A stretch of DNA of 21,950 nt from SBBG01 sp033717875 (GTDB lineage Bacteria; Pseudomonadota; Gammaproteobacteria; Ga0077554; Ga007554), in the NCBI GenBank assembly GCA_033717875.1, contig JADDKJ010000050.1, positions 1 to 21,950 on the forward strand. Reading direction: 5' to 3'. The notes below the pieces were generated by a model. The model was not told the origin of the DNA. It searched no databases and saw nothing but the letters and a program-made list of their open reading frames with translations. Shown here one piece after another: positions 15,393 to 21,950 of this stretch (within the stretch, counting starts at the first letter, position 1; each line of letters starts with the position of its first letter). A program made the position numbers and the translations under genes.

Positions 15393-18067
15393 CCATCAAT
15401 GGCCAGACATACGAGATCGACGAGAGCGTTACCATTCTGCACGCCCTGCGAGCGGCGGGCGCGGATGTTCCCACCCTATGTCATGATGAACGGCTCAAAC
15501 CTTATGGCGGCTGCCGCTTGTGCATCGTTCAGGTGCATGGACACACGCGTCCGGTAACCGCCTGCGACACATGCTTGGCTGACGGCATGGTGATTGACAC
15601 CCACACGCCGGAGATCGAAACCCTGCGGCGCACGTTGCTCAAACTCATCGCACATCGCTATCCGGCAGACCCCCTGCAACAATTCCCCGACAAGGAATTC
15701 CACCGCCTCATCCGCGCCTATGGCCTGGAAGGCGAACTACGCGGCGCGGCCGACGCCACCCTCATCGACGACTCGCACCCCTATATCCATGTCGATATGT
15801 CGCAGTGCATCGACTGTTATCGCTGCGTGCGCATCTGCGAAGAGGTGCAGGGACAGTTCGTCTGGCAGGCATGGAATCGCGGCGATGCGACACGGATACG
15901 CCCCGATTCTCACACCACCTTCCGCGAGAGCACCTGTGTCGGTTGCGGTGCCTGCGTGGATACCTGCCCGACCGGCGCGCTGGAAGACAAGGCGCTGCTG
16001 ACCCCGGACAAACCCACGGCATGGACCCGCACGACCTGTCCCTATTGCGGCACAGGCTGCGAGATGGAAGTTGGCACGCGCAATGAGCACATCATTGCCG
16101 TGAAACCCGCGCTCGATGCTCCGGCCAGCAAGGGACATCTTTGCGTAAAAGGCCGTTATGCCTATGATTTCGTCCATGCCGATGATCGTATCACCACACC
16201 GATGATCCGCGACAACGGCGCATGGAAAAGCGCCTCATGGGAAGAGGCGATTGCCTATACCGCCGAGAGGCTGCAAACCATCGCCACACGCCACGGCCCG
16301 GATAGTATCGGCATGCTCGGATCATCACGCGCCACTAACGAAGAGAATTATCTCACGCAAAAATTTGCGCGTGTGGTGCTGGGCACCAATAACGTGGACT
16401 GTTGTGCACGGGTATGCCATACGCCCACCGCCGCAGCGATGAAGATGATGCTGGGCACGGGCGCATCGACCAATTCCTTCGACGACATCGAACAGGCGCA
16501 CACCCTTCTGATCTGCGGCGCCAACCCCACCGAAAATCACCCCGTCGTCGGGGCACGCATCAAACAGGCCGCCCTGCGCGGCGTGCCTCTTATCGTCATC
16601 GATCCACGCCGCATCGAACTGGCCGACTATGCGGCGCTGCACCTGGCGCTGCGCCCCGGCACCAATGTGCCGCTACTCAATGCCATGGCCTGCGCCATCG
16701 TCGAGGAACAACTCCATGATGAACATTTTCTGCGCGAACGCGTTTCGGACTGGCCGCAGTTTGAGAAATTCATAAAACAATGGACACCGGAGCGTGCCGC
16801 GGCACTCTGTGACGTGGATGCCAACCTTATCCGCCAGGCAGCGCGGCTGTATGCGACAAACAAACCCGCCATGAGCTTCCATGGCCTGGGAATCACCGAG
16901 CATACCCAAGGCACGGAGAGCGTGATGTGCCTAGTCAATCTGGCACTGCTGACCGGCAACATCGGCAAACGCGGCGCCGGCATCAACCCTTTGCGGGGGC
17001 AGAACAATGTGCAAGGCGCGGCGCACATGGGCTGTGATCCCGGCACGCTCACCGGCGGACTATCCATCAAGGACGGCCAAAGTCTCTTTGAAAGAGTATG
17101 GCGCGCGCCCTTGCCCGTCACGACGGGACTGAACCTGCTGCAAATGATGGATGCGGCGGCACAAGGCAATCTCAAGGCGCTATGGGCCATCGGCTACGAC
17201 GTGCTGTTGACCAATGCCGATGCCCACACTACACGACAGGCGATGAAAGCCATGGAATTGGTCATCGTCCAGGACATGTTCCTCACCGAAACCGCCAAGT
17301 CGTTCGGCTCGGTATTTCTCCCCGCGGCCTCGTCATTCGAAAAAGACGGCACCTTCATGAACGCCGAGCGCCACATCCAACGCATCAGAAAAGCGATCCC
17401 GCCTCCCGGACAGGCAAAACCGGACTGGGAAATCATTTGCGGCATCGCGCGCGCCATGGGCAAAGGGGAGTTTTTCAAGTTTCAATCGGCCGAAGACATC
17501 TGGAATGAAGTGCGCGCCGTTTGGGCGGCGGGGAATGGCATCAGCTATCAGCGTCTGGAGCACGGCGGCCTGCAATGGCCTTGTCCCACCGAGAACCATC
17601 CCGGCACGCAGATCATGCACACCGAATCTTTTGCCCTCGGCAAGCAGGCGGCGTTGCGTCGCGTTGACTATAGACCCACCGCCGAGACGGTCAGCGAAGA
17701 ATTCCCCTTCCTGCTGGTCACCGGCAGAACCCTTTATCAGTTCAACGCAGGCACCATGACCCTGCGCACCAAGAATATCGTTTTGCGTCCCTGCGATGTC
17801 CTGGACATCTCGCCCGCGGACGCCGAGCGGCTAGGGCTGCGAAATGGAGATCAGGTCAAAATCACCAGCCGTTACGGAGAGGCGGAACTCCCGATCAACA
17901 TCACCGCTGCCGTAAAAAAGGGCGAACTCTTCGCCACTTTTCATACGCCGCAGGTCTTTTTGAACAATGTCACCAGCGCCTACCGTGATCGTTACGTGAA
18001 AACTCCGGAATACAAAGTCACGGCCGTGCGGATCGAAAAAACGCATGAGGAGAAAAAGCCATGTTGA
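15380..18067 (+). CDS. fdsA: NAD-dependent formate dehydrogenase, molybdenum (or tungsten) alpha subunit
   Basis: An 895-residue catalytic subunit oxidising formate to CO2. Domains: an N-terminal [2Fe-2S] ferredoxin (C34, C45, C48, C62); two [4Fe-4S] motifs CIDCYRCVRIC (C143-C153) and CVGCGACVDTC (C186-C196); a Mo-proximal cluster (C220, C223, C227, C255); then the MopB domain with active-site C346-H347 in RVCHTPT (cysteine, not selenocysteine). A molydopterin-dinucleotide C-terminal domain begins near FPFLLVTGRTLYQFN. The His-Cys3 cluster motif common in NuoG-like N-termini is not present around residue 92. The frame is open upstream, but ATG 15380 with AGGAG 8 bp before it starts exactly at the ferredoxin fold. 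No fdsD or fdhD follows. Confidence 0.92.
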   Translation: MLRVTINGQTYEIDESVTILHALRAAGADVPTLCHDERLKPYGGCRLCIVQVHGHTRPVTACDTCLADGMVIDTHTPEIETLRRTLLKLIAHRYPADPLQQFPDKEFHRLIRAYGLEGELRGAADATLIDDSHPYIHVDMSQCIDCYRCVRICEEVQGQFVWQAWNRGDATRIRPDSHTTFRESTCVGCGACVDTCPTGALEDKALLTPDKPTAWTRTTCPYCGTGCEMEVGTRNEHIIAVKPALDAPASKGHLCVKGRYAYDFVHADDRITTPMIRDNGAWKSASWEEAIAYTAERLQTIATRHGPDSIGMLGSSRATNEENYLTQKFARVVLGTNNVDCCARVCHTPTAAAMKMMLGTGASTNSFDDIEQAHTLLICGANPTENHPVVGARIKQAALRGVPLIVIDPRRIELADYAALHLALRPGTNVPLLNAMACAIVEEQLHDEHFLRERVSDWPQFEKFIKQWTPERAAALCDVDANLIRQAARLYATNKPAMSFHGLGITEHTQGTESVMCLVNLALLTGNIGKRGAGINPLRGQNNVQGAAHMGCDPGTLTGGLSIKDGQSLFERVWRAPLPVTTGLNLLQMMDAAAQGNLKALWAIGYDVLLTNADAHTTRQAMKAMELVIVQDMFLTETAKSFGSVFLPAASSFEKDGTFMNAERHIQRIRKAIPPPGQAKPDWEIICGIARAMGKGEFFKFQSAEDIWNEVRAVWAAGNGISYQRLEHGGLQWPCPTENHPGTQIMHTESFALGKQAALRRVDYRPTAETVSEEFPFLLVTGRTLYQFNAGTMTLRTKNIVLRPCDVLDISPADAERLGLRNGDQVKITSRYGEAELPINITAAVKKGELFATFHTPQVFLNNVTSAYRDRYVKTPEYKVTAVRIEKTHEEKKPC

Positions 18068-18708
18068 AGGAACTTGCCCACATCCCTGCTGATTCCATCA
18101 GTCTGGAAGGCATGCTGGAGCTGCCGGATAACGTCCAAGGCATTGTGCTGTTCGCCCACGGCAGTGGCAGCAGCCGCTTCAGCCCGCGCAACAACTATGT
18201 GGCCGAGATACTGCGCGAAGCGGGTATCGGGACGCTGCTGATCGATCTACTAACGCGACAGGAGGATAGCGACTACGCCAACCGTTTCAATATTCCCTTG
18301 CTGACCAGCCGCCTGCTCGCCGCCGTCCATTGGCTCGGGGACGCGCCCCAGACCCGCATCCTTCCCATCGGCCTGTTCGGCGCCAGCACCGGCGCCGCGG
18401 CAGCGCTGATGGTCGCGGCCAGGCTTCCCGAAAAAATCGGCGCTGTGGTATCCCGCGGCGGGCGGCCCGATCTGGCGAGTGAAGATGATCTGCACAAGGT
18501 CAAAGCGCCGACCCTTCTGCTCGTTGGCGGCTTCGATGATGTCGTGATCGAGCTGAATCAGCAGGCGTATGCGAATCTGAATTGCCTGAAGGAGTTGATG
18601 ATCATTCCCGGCGCTACCCATCTTTTCGAGGAACCAGGCACCCTCGAAGAAGTGGCGCAGAAGGCGGCGCACTGGTTCACGCGCTTTCTCGGCCCCCGCG
18701 CGGCATAA
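18061..18708 (+). CDS. Dienelactone hydrolase-like alpha/beta hydrolase
   Basis: A 215-residue serine hydrolase fold. The nucleophile elbow is G107-A-S109-T-G111, with a likely acid at D159/D160 (GGFDD) and histidine H187 (GATHLFEE). FAHGSGSS (31-38) gives the oxyanion loop. The ATG overlaps the fdsA stop by 7 bp, with GAGGAG just upstream, so it is translationally coupled to the formate dehydrogenase operon. Proteins of this type occur fused to a phosphoribosyltransferase domain in other bacteria; here that partner is the convergent neighbour. The natural substrate is unknown. The 3' end overlaps the convergent gene by 32 bp. Confidence 0.87.
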   Translation: MLKELAHIPADSISLEGMLELPDNVQGIVLFAHGSGSSRFSPRNNYVAEILREAGIGTLLIDLLTRQEDSDYANRFNIPLLTSRLLAAVHWLGDAPQTRILPIGLFGASTGAAAALMVAARLPEKIGAVVSRGGRPDLASEDDLHKVKAPTLLLVGGFDDVVIELNQQAYANLNCLKELMIIPGATHLFEEPGTLEEVAQKAAHWFTRFLGPRAA

Positions 18709-19333
18709 CGCTTGCCTTCAGCATCTCGACAACCTCGTCATCTTCGATCTGCGGAAACTCCGCATAGAACTGCCCGACCGCCTGAAAATAGACCGGCGTT
18801 TCCAGGCAAATCACCTCATCCGCGTAATCCTTCACTTTTTGCACCGCATCCGGCGGCGCGACGGGCACGGCGCAGATCAGTTTGGCGGGGCGCCTGGCAC
18901 GCAGCGCATGCAAAGCGGAAATCATGGTCGCACCGGTCGCCAGACCATCGTCCACGACGATGACGATGCGCCCCGCCGGGTCAATCGGCGGACGCACCGG
19001 AGTATATTGCGCGCGCCGCCTGCGCATGGTTTCAAGCTGCGCCTTCTTTTCCTGCTCGATATAGTCCCTGGACGCACCCGCCTGCTCGGCATAATCGGCG
19101 ATATAGGCCCAACCGCTTTCATCCATCGAACCGATGGCGAATTCGGGATTGAACGGTGCGCGCAGCTTTCGCACCAGCACCACATCCAGCTCTCCATCCA
19201 ACACATCGGCAATGATTTTCGCCATCGGCACCGCACCGCGGGGGATGGCGAGCAGCAGGGGGTTTTTGCCCTTATAGCTCGATAGCTTTTCAGCAAGCAG
19301 GGAAGCGGCTTCCGCACGGTTCGCGAAGATCAT
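18677..19333 (-). CDS. Phosphoribosyltransferase-family protein
   Basis: A 218-residue type I PRTase-fold protein. The PRPP-binding motif is VIVVDDGLATGAT (124-136), preceded by an N-terminal IPRGAVPMA loop and FAIGSMDESG. It matches the PRTase half of PRTase-dienelactone hydrolase fusions (for example the mycobacterial Rv0571c group); its substrate base is unknown. A strong GGAGG site lies 5 bp before the ATG. It reads toward the hydrolase gene with a 32-bp 3' overlap and away from the CBS-domain gene, sharing an FNR box with the latter. Confidence 0.88.
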   Translation of the reverse strand: MIFANRAEAASLLAEKLSSYKGKNPLLLAIPRGAVPMAKIIADVLDGELDVVLVRKLRAPFNPEFAIGSMDESGWAYIADYAEQAGASRDYIEQEKKAQLETMRRRRAQYTPVRPPIDPAGRIVIVVDDGLATGATMISALHALRARRPAKLICAVPVAPPDAVQKVKDYADEVICLETPVYFQAVGQFYAEFPQIEDDEVVEMLKASVMPRGGRESA

Positions 19334-19366
19334 GGGTCCTCCCAGGCATCTGGATCGTATTCATGC

Positions 19367-19435
19367 ATGATAACCAGCATTATTTGAAGTAGGTTTGATA
19401 TAGATCAAAGAAATATCACATAACGGGGTTACCAT
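19367..19435. promoter_or_regulatory. Divergent FNR/Anr-dependent promoters of the phosphoribosyltransferase and CBS-domain genes
   Basis: A second perfect FNR/Anr operator, TTGATATAGATCAA, lies at 19395-19408 (centre 19401.5). A minus-strand TATCAT (19372-19367) predicts a start near 19360, and a plus-strand TACCAT (19430-19435) one near 19443. Both fall about 41.5 bp from the centre, repeating the geometry of the xfp/fds site. Confidence 0.84.
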
Positions 19436-19481
19436 ACTCACTGGAGCCTTTGTCCACAAAAAATCATGAAGGAGAACCACC

Positions 19482-19931
19482 ATGCCCATCGGAGAAATTT
19501 GCAACCGCGACGTTGTTTTTGCCTACAGAAACATGGCCATTCCGGAAATTGCGCAATTGATGCGCAATCACCATGTCGGAGACCTGGTCGTGGTGGAGGA
19601 AAAAAACGGCAAACGCATACCGGCCGGGATAATCACTGACCGGGATATCGTCATTGAACTCGTAGCCAAAGGCGCCGATGTCAACACCGTCACGGCGAGC
19701 GACATCATGAGCCCTGAACTCGTCACGGCGCGAGAGTCGGAAGGTGTGTTCGAGACCATTCAGTTGATGCGCCTAAAAGGCGTGCGCCGGATACCGATTG
19801 TCGATAACGGAGGCGGCTTGGCGGGTATCGTCTCGGTGGATGATCTGTTCGATCTGCTCGCCCAGGAGATGAATGAGCTTGCCAGACTCATCTCGCGTGA
19901 GCAGATCAGGGAAGTGAAGACTCGAAAGTGA
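19482..19931 (+). CDS. Paired CBS-domain protein
   Basis: A 149-residue cytoplasmic protein made almost entirely of two CBS domains (about residues 7-62 and 74-135), which usually bind adenine nucleotides as energy sensors. CBS1 ends in GIITDRDIVIELV and CBS2 contains MRLKGVRRIPIVDNGGGLAGIVSVDDL. No other catalytic domain is attached. The start has AAGGAGA 8 bp upstream. It follows an FNR box and is 15 bp from the downstream kinase gene, so both are probably co-transcribed. Its architecture resembles mycobacterial hypoxic response protein Hrp1 (Rv2626c), though equivalence is inference. Confidence 0.9.
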   Translation: MPIGEICNRDVVFAYRNMAIPEIAQLMRNHHVGDLVVVEEKNGKRIPAGIITDRDIVIELVAKGADVNTVTASDIMSPELVTARESEGVFETIQLMRLKGVRRIPIVDNGGGLAGIVSVDDLFDLLAQEMNELARLISREQIREVKTRK

Positions 19932-19946
19932 TGATCTAGTCATTCA

Positions 19947-20981
19947 ATGCCACCCGGTTTTCCGCACGGACACGACACATGGGCCGCCACCGAAGCCAAG
20001 GTCGATTTTTTGCGCCGGCCGGACAGTTACCCGGACAAACCGCACCGTGTGGAGGTCGTGGAAACCCATATGTCATGGGTATTCCTGACTGATTGTTTCG
20101 CCTACAAGCTGAAGAAACCGGTGCGCTATGAGTTTCTCGACTTCAGCACCGTCGATGCGCGGCATCATGATTGCGCCGAGGAAGTACGGCTGAATCGGCG
20201 GCTGGCGCATGATGTATATATCGACATCGTTCCCCTGACCGTTGATGCCGTGGGCATCATGCATCTGGGCGGCGGCACAGCAATCGATTGGCTGGTCAAA
20301 ATGCGCCGCCTGCCGCAACAGCGGATGCTTGACCATGCAATAAGAAATCATGCCGTTCAGGAAACCGACATCACCCAGCTCGCCCTGGCGCTGGCTCACT
20401 TCTATAAGGGCTCAGCGGCGATCGAGATCGCGCCAGCGGAATATCGGGGACGATTCGAGACGGACATCCACGCCAACCTGCGTGAATTGACCACGCCCGC
20501 CTACGGCCTGCCATTGAATGTGGCGCCGAGTATCTGTGCCGCACAGTTGGAATTCCTGAAACGAGAGTCCGATCTGTTCGATCAACGCGTTGGTGCGGGC
20601 AAGATTATCGAAGCTCACGGCGACTTGCGGCCCGAGCATGTCTGCCTGGCAGATAAGCCCATCATCATCGACTGCCTGGAATTCAAGCGCGAGTTTCGCA
20701 TCCTCGATCCGGCGGACGAACTTTCTTTCCTAACCATGGAATGCGAACGGCTGGGCGCGCCGGAGTTTCTTGATCGCATCGTCTTTGCGACTTACCGAAA
20801 AATTACCGGAGACATCATCCCCGATAAATTGTTACATTTCTACAAGAGTTACCGTGCCAGCCTGCGGGCCAAACTGGCCATCTGGCATCTGCGCGAACCG
20901 CAGGTCCGCGAGATGCAGAAATGGTTCACGCTGGCAAAAGAGTACCTCGATCTGGCGGAAAGACATATCAGGATGATATGA
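19947..20981 (+). CDS. Aminoglycoside-phosphotransferase-like kinase (COG2187 type)
   Basis: A 344-residue protein-kinase-like/APH-fold protein. The catalytic loop HGDLRPEH (224-231, base D226) and the metal-binding IDCLEF (D242) are clear. K54 in FAYKLKKPV is the likely ATP-binding lysine and E79 its partner. COG2187 proteins often carry a C-terminal P-loop (COG0645) domain; it is absent here, so this is the stand-alone kinase form. The substrate is unknown, and antibiotic resistance should not be assumed from the fold. It follows the CBS gene by 15 bp, without a good ribosome site, suggesting dependence on upstream translation. A terminator follows. Confidence 0.85.
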   Translation: MPPGFPHGHDTWAATEAKVDFLRRPDSYPDKPHRVEVVETHMSWVFLTDCFAYKLKKPVRYEFLDFSTVDARHHDCAEEVRLNRRLAHDVYIDIVPLTVDAVGIMHLGGGTAIDWLVKMRRLPQQRMLDHAIRNHAVQETDITQLALALAHFYKGSAAIEIAPAEYRGRFETDIHANLRELTTPAYGLPLNVAPSICAAQLEFLKRESDLFDQRVGAGKIIEAHGDLRPEHVCLADKPIIIDCLEFKREFRILDPADELSFLTMECERLGAPEFLDRIVFATYRKITGDIIPDKLLHFYKSYRASLRAKLAIWHLREPQVREMQKWFTLAKEYLDLAERHIRMI

Positions 20982-20985
20982 CACA

Positions 20986-21012
20986 CTTGAGAACAGCCCT
21001 CAAGGTTTTTTT
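20986..21012 (+). terminator. Short rho-independent terminator after the CBS-kinase operon
   Basis: CTTGAG (20986-20991) and CTCAAG (20999-21004) form a 6-bp stem with a 7-nt loop, followed by a run of seven T. It lies 5 bp past the kinase stop. The stem is short but well placed. Confidence 0.65.
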
Positions 21013-21197
21013 ATCAGCACTCAAATTGAGGTGTACTGTTAATACCACCCGCCGCCTTCTATCTTGGGGTTACAGAAAATAGTGACAACTATTCTGACGC
21101 GGGGAGCGGGCTGCATAGGAATACAAAAATTTATAAACACCTCAAAAACTGCGATATCATGCATACTGCGTACTTTGAGAAGAATGTGGAGATCACC

Positions 21198-21377
21198 ATG
21201 GAACCCCTGAAGAAAGAAGCCATCAACGTCATCGCCAGTCTGCCCGAGGATGCAGACATGGAGGAGATCATGTACCGGCTCTATGTGCTGGAGAATATCC
21301 GCCGCGGACAGGAAGACGCCGAGAAAGGGAACACCACGCCCGCTGATCAAGTGTTACGGGATATTCAGTCATGGTAA
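21198..21377 (+). CDS. Putative antitoxin of a type II toxin-antitoxin pair
   Basis: A small acidic protein of 59 residues (MEPLKKEAINVIASLP at the start), predicted largely helical, without a recognisable ribbon-helix-helix or HTH DNA-binding domain. The frame extends to 21159, but ATG 21198 has GGAG at suitable spacing. It overlaps the downstream RelE/ParE-like toxin gene by 7 bp, the usual antitoxin-first arrangement, and this context is the main reason for the call. A TATCAT hexamer at 21155-21160 may serve as its -10 box. Confidence 0.7.
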   Translation: MEPLKKEAINVIASLPEDADMEEIMYRLYVLENIRRGQEDAEKGNTTPADQVLRDIQSW

Positions 21378-21670
21378 AGTGGGCCCGCCACGCTCAAACC
21401 CAGCTTCGCCATATTCACGATTACATCGCCCAGGATTCACCACTCTATGCCAAACGCGTCTCGGATGCCTTAGTGCGCAAGACCTTTCTGCTCGATGAGC
21501 TGCCCCGCATGGGACGCAAGGTACCGGAGCTCAACGAGGAGAACGTGCGGGAGCTGGCGCTATACTCCTATCGCATTCTCTACGAGATCAAGACCACGCA
21601 TATCGAAATTCTGGCGGTCATTCACAAGAGACGGGATTTGCAGGCGGGGGAAGTTCCAAGAGAACAGTAG
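21371..21670 (+). CDS. RelE/ParE-family toxin
   Basis: A 99-residue basic protein with the RelE/ParE fold pattern: an N-terminal strand and helix (VKWARHAQTQLRHIHDYIAQ), SPLYAKRVSDAL, a central LPRMGRKVPE turn and the C-terminal strands VRELALYSYRILYEI and HIEILAVIHKRRDL. The R-x-L-x-Y-S-Y-R-I-x-Y sequence is typical of ParE/RelE toxins, which act on gyrase or cleave mRNA; which of these applies cannot be told from sequence. It overlaps the antitoxin gene by 7 bp. Confidence 0.87.
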   Translation: MVKWARHAQTQLRHIHDYIAQDSPLYAKRVSDALVRKTFLLDELPRMGRKVPELNEENVRELALYSYRILYEIKTTHIEILAVIHKRRDLQAGEVPREQ

Positions 21671-21751
21671 CGTTGGGTTAGACCGCTCCACCAAGGCGGC
21701 AGTGAAAAAATAGCTCCCGCCGGGGACGAAGTTGCGCCGGTAATCCGTCAT
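21665..21751 (-). pseudogene. N-terminal remnant of a REP-associated tyrosine (RAYT, IS200-like) transposase
   Basis: Reading from ATG 21751 on the minus strand gives MTDYRRNFVPGGSYFFTAAL and then VERSNPTLL, the standard N-terminus of RAYT/Y1 transposases. Similarity stops after about 29 residues, where the frame enters the toxin gene's 3' end. The HUH and catalytic Tyr regions are missing, so it is non-functional. The break coincides with the end of the toxin-antitoxin module. Confidence 0.78.
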
Positions 21752-21800
21752 TGGGGCATCGCATGCCGCAATTTTTCAGCGCATCTCATCGTTATCATTC

Positions 21801-21826
21801 GATGGGTTACGCTGCGCTTCACCCAT
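21801..21826. repeat. REP-like palindrome beside the RAYT remnant
   Basis: Six-base arms ATGGGT (21802-21807) and ACCCAT (21821-21826) flank TACGCTGCGCTTC-like sequence. The GGGTTACGCTGCGC core is the classic form of proteobacterial REP sequences mobilised by RAYTs. Its place upstream of the RAYT fragment agrees with that. Confidence 0.7.
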
Positions 21827-21950
21827 ATATGGTCTCCTCCCGTTTTGCAAGACACCGTACACACTCTGACAGGGACAGGATTGCTTCCATATATCCGGCC
21901 TGTTTATGAGGAGGTTTCTCCTCTGGCCTCGATGTGATCTGCGCGTATCG
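21827..21950. other. Right-edge non-coding stretch
   Basis: No gene seen. There is a CCATATATGG palindrome (about 21823-21832) and a short GAGGAGGTTTCTCCTC palindrome (about 21909-21924). Confidence 0.3.

Noticed and set aside
21039..21350. 103-residue minus-strand reading frame
   Set aside because: Antisense to the antitoxin gene with no motif; the opposite strand has the overlapping toxin-antitoxin layout.

Overview
The window looks like a chromosomal segment of a moderately GC-rich gammaproteobacterium. Supporting markers are an Rsd/AlgQ anti-sigma factor, an RsmJ-type 16S rRNA methyltransferase, a PA0069-type radical SAM protein, a folC-dedD gene pair and perfect FNR/Anr operators. The genus cannot be fixed from sequence alone. 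No rRNA, tRNA or CRISPR array was seen.

Left part (1-5.6 kb). The window opens in the 3' end of an ISL3-family insertion sequence whose inverted repeat abuts, and supplies one base of the stop codon of, a phage-type lysozyme gene. That lysozyme sits behind a secreted LprI/DUF1311 (lysozyme-inhibitor family) gene and a radical SAM gene on the minus strand. rsmJ, a plsC-like acyltransferase, rsd and a small SET-domain methyltransferase follow. Two compact non-coding elements rich in inverted repeats (2252-2415 and about 5120-5268) lie between genes and look like MITE-type repeats. The first folds into a chain of five hairpins.

Middle part (5.6-11.4 kb). This is ordinary housekeeping: a RhlE-like DEAD-box RNA helicase with a long structured leader and a TTG start, a strong terminator, the folC / small unknown protein / dedD (SPOR) operon, and recQ.

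Right part (11.4-21.0 kb). This is the most interesting region. A phosphoketolase gene (xfp) and a divergent NAD-linked formate dehydrogenase operon (fdsB-fdsA plus an alpha/beta hydrolase) share one perfect FNR/Anr box. A second perfect box lies between a phosphoribosyltransferase gene and a CBS-domain/kinase pair. Both boxes sit about 41.5 bp from plausible start points on both strands, the class II FNR layout. The hydrolase and phosphoribosyltransferase genes converge with overlapping 3' ends, although these two domains occur fused in other bacteria. The gene content (PRTase/hydrolase, paired CBS domains, COG2187 kinase) recalls the mycobacterial DosR dormancy regulon. I infer an oxygen-limitation survival island that couples formate oxidation to NADH and phosphoketolase-derived acetyl phosphate.

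Right edge (21.0-21.95 kb). A RelE/ParE-type toxin-antitoxin pair lies against the truncated N-terminus of a REP-associated (RAYT) transposase, with a REP-like palindrome beyond it.
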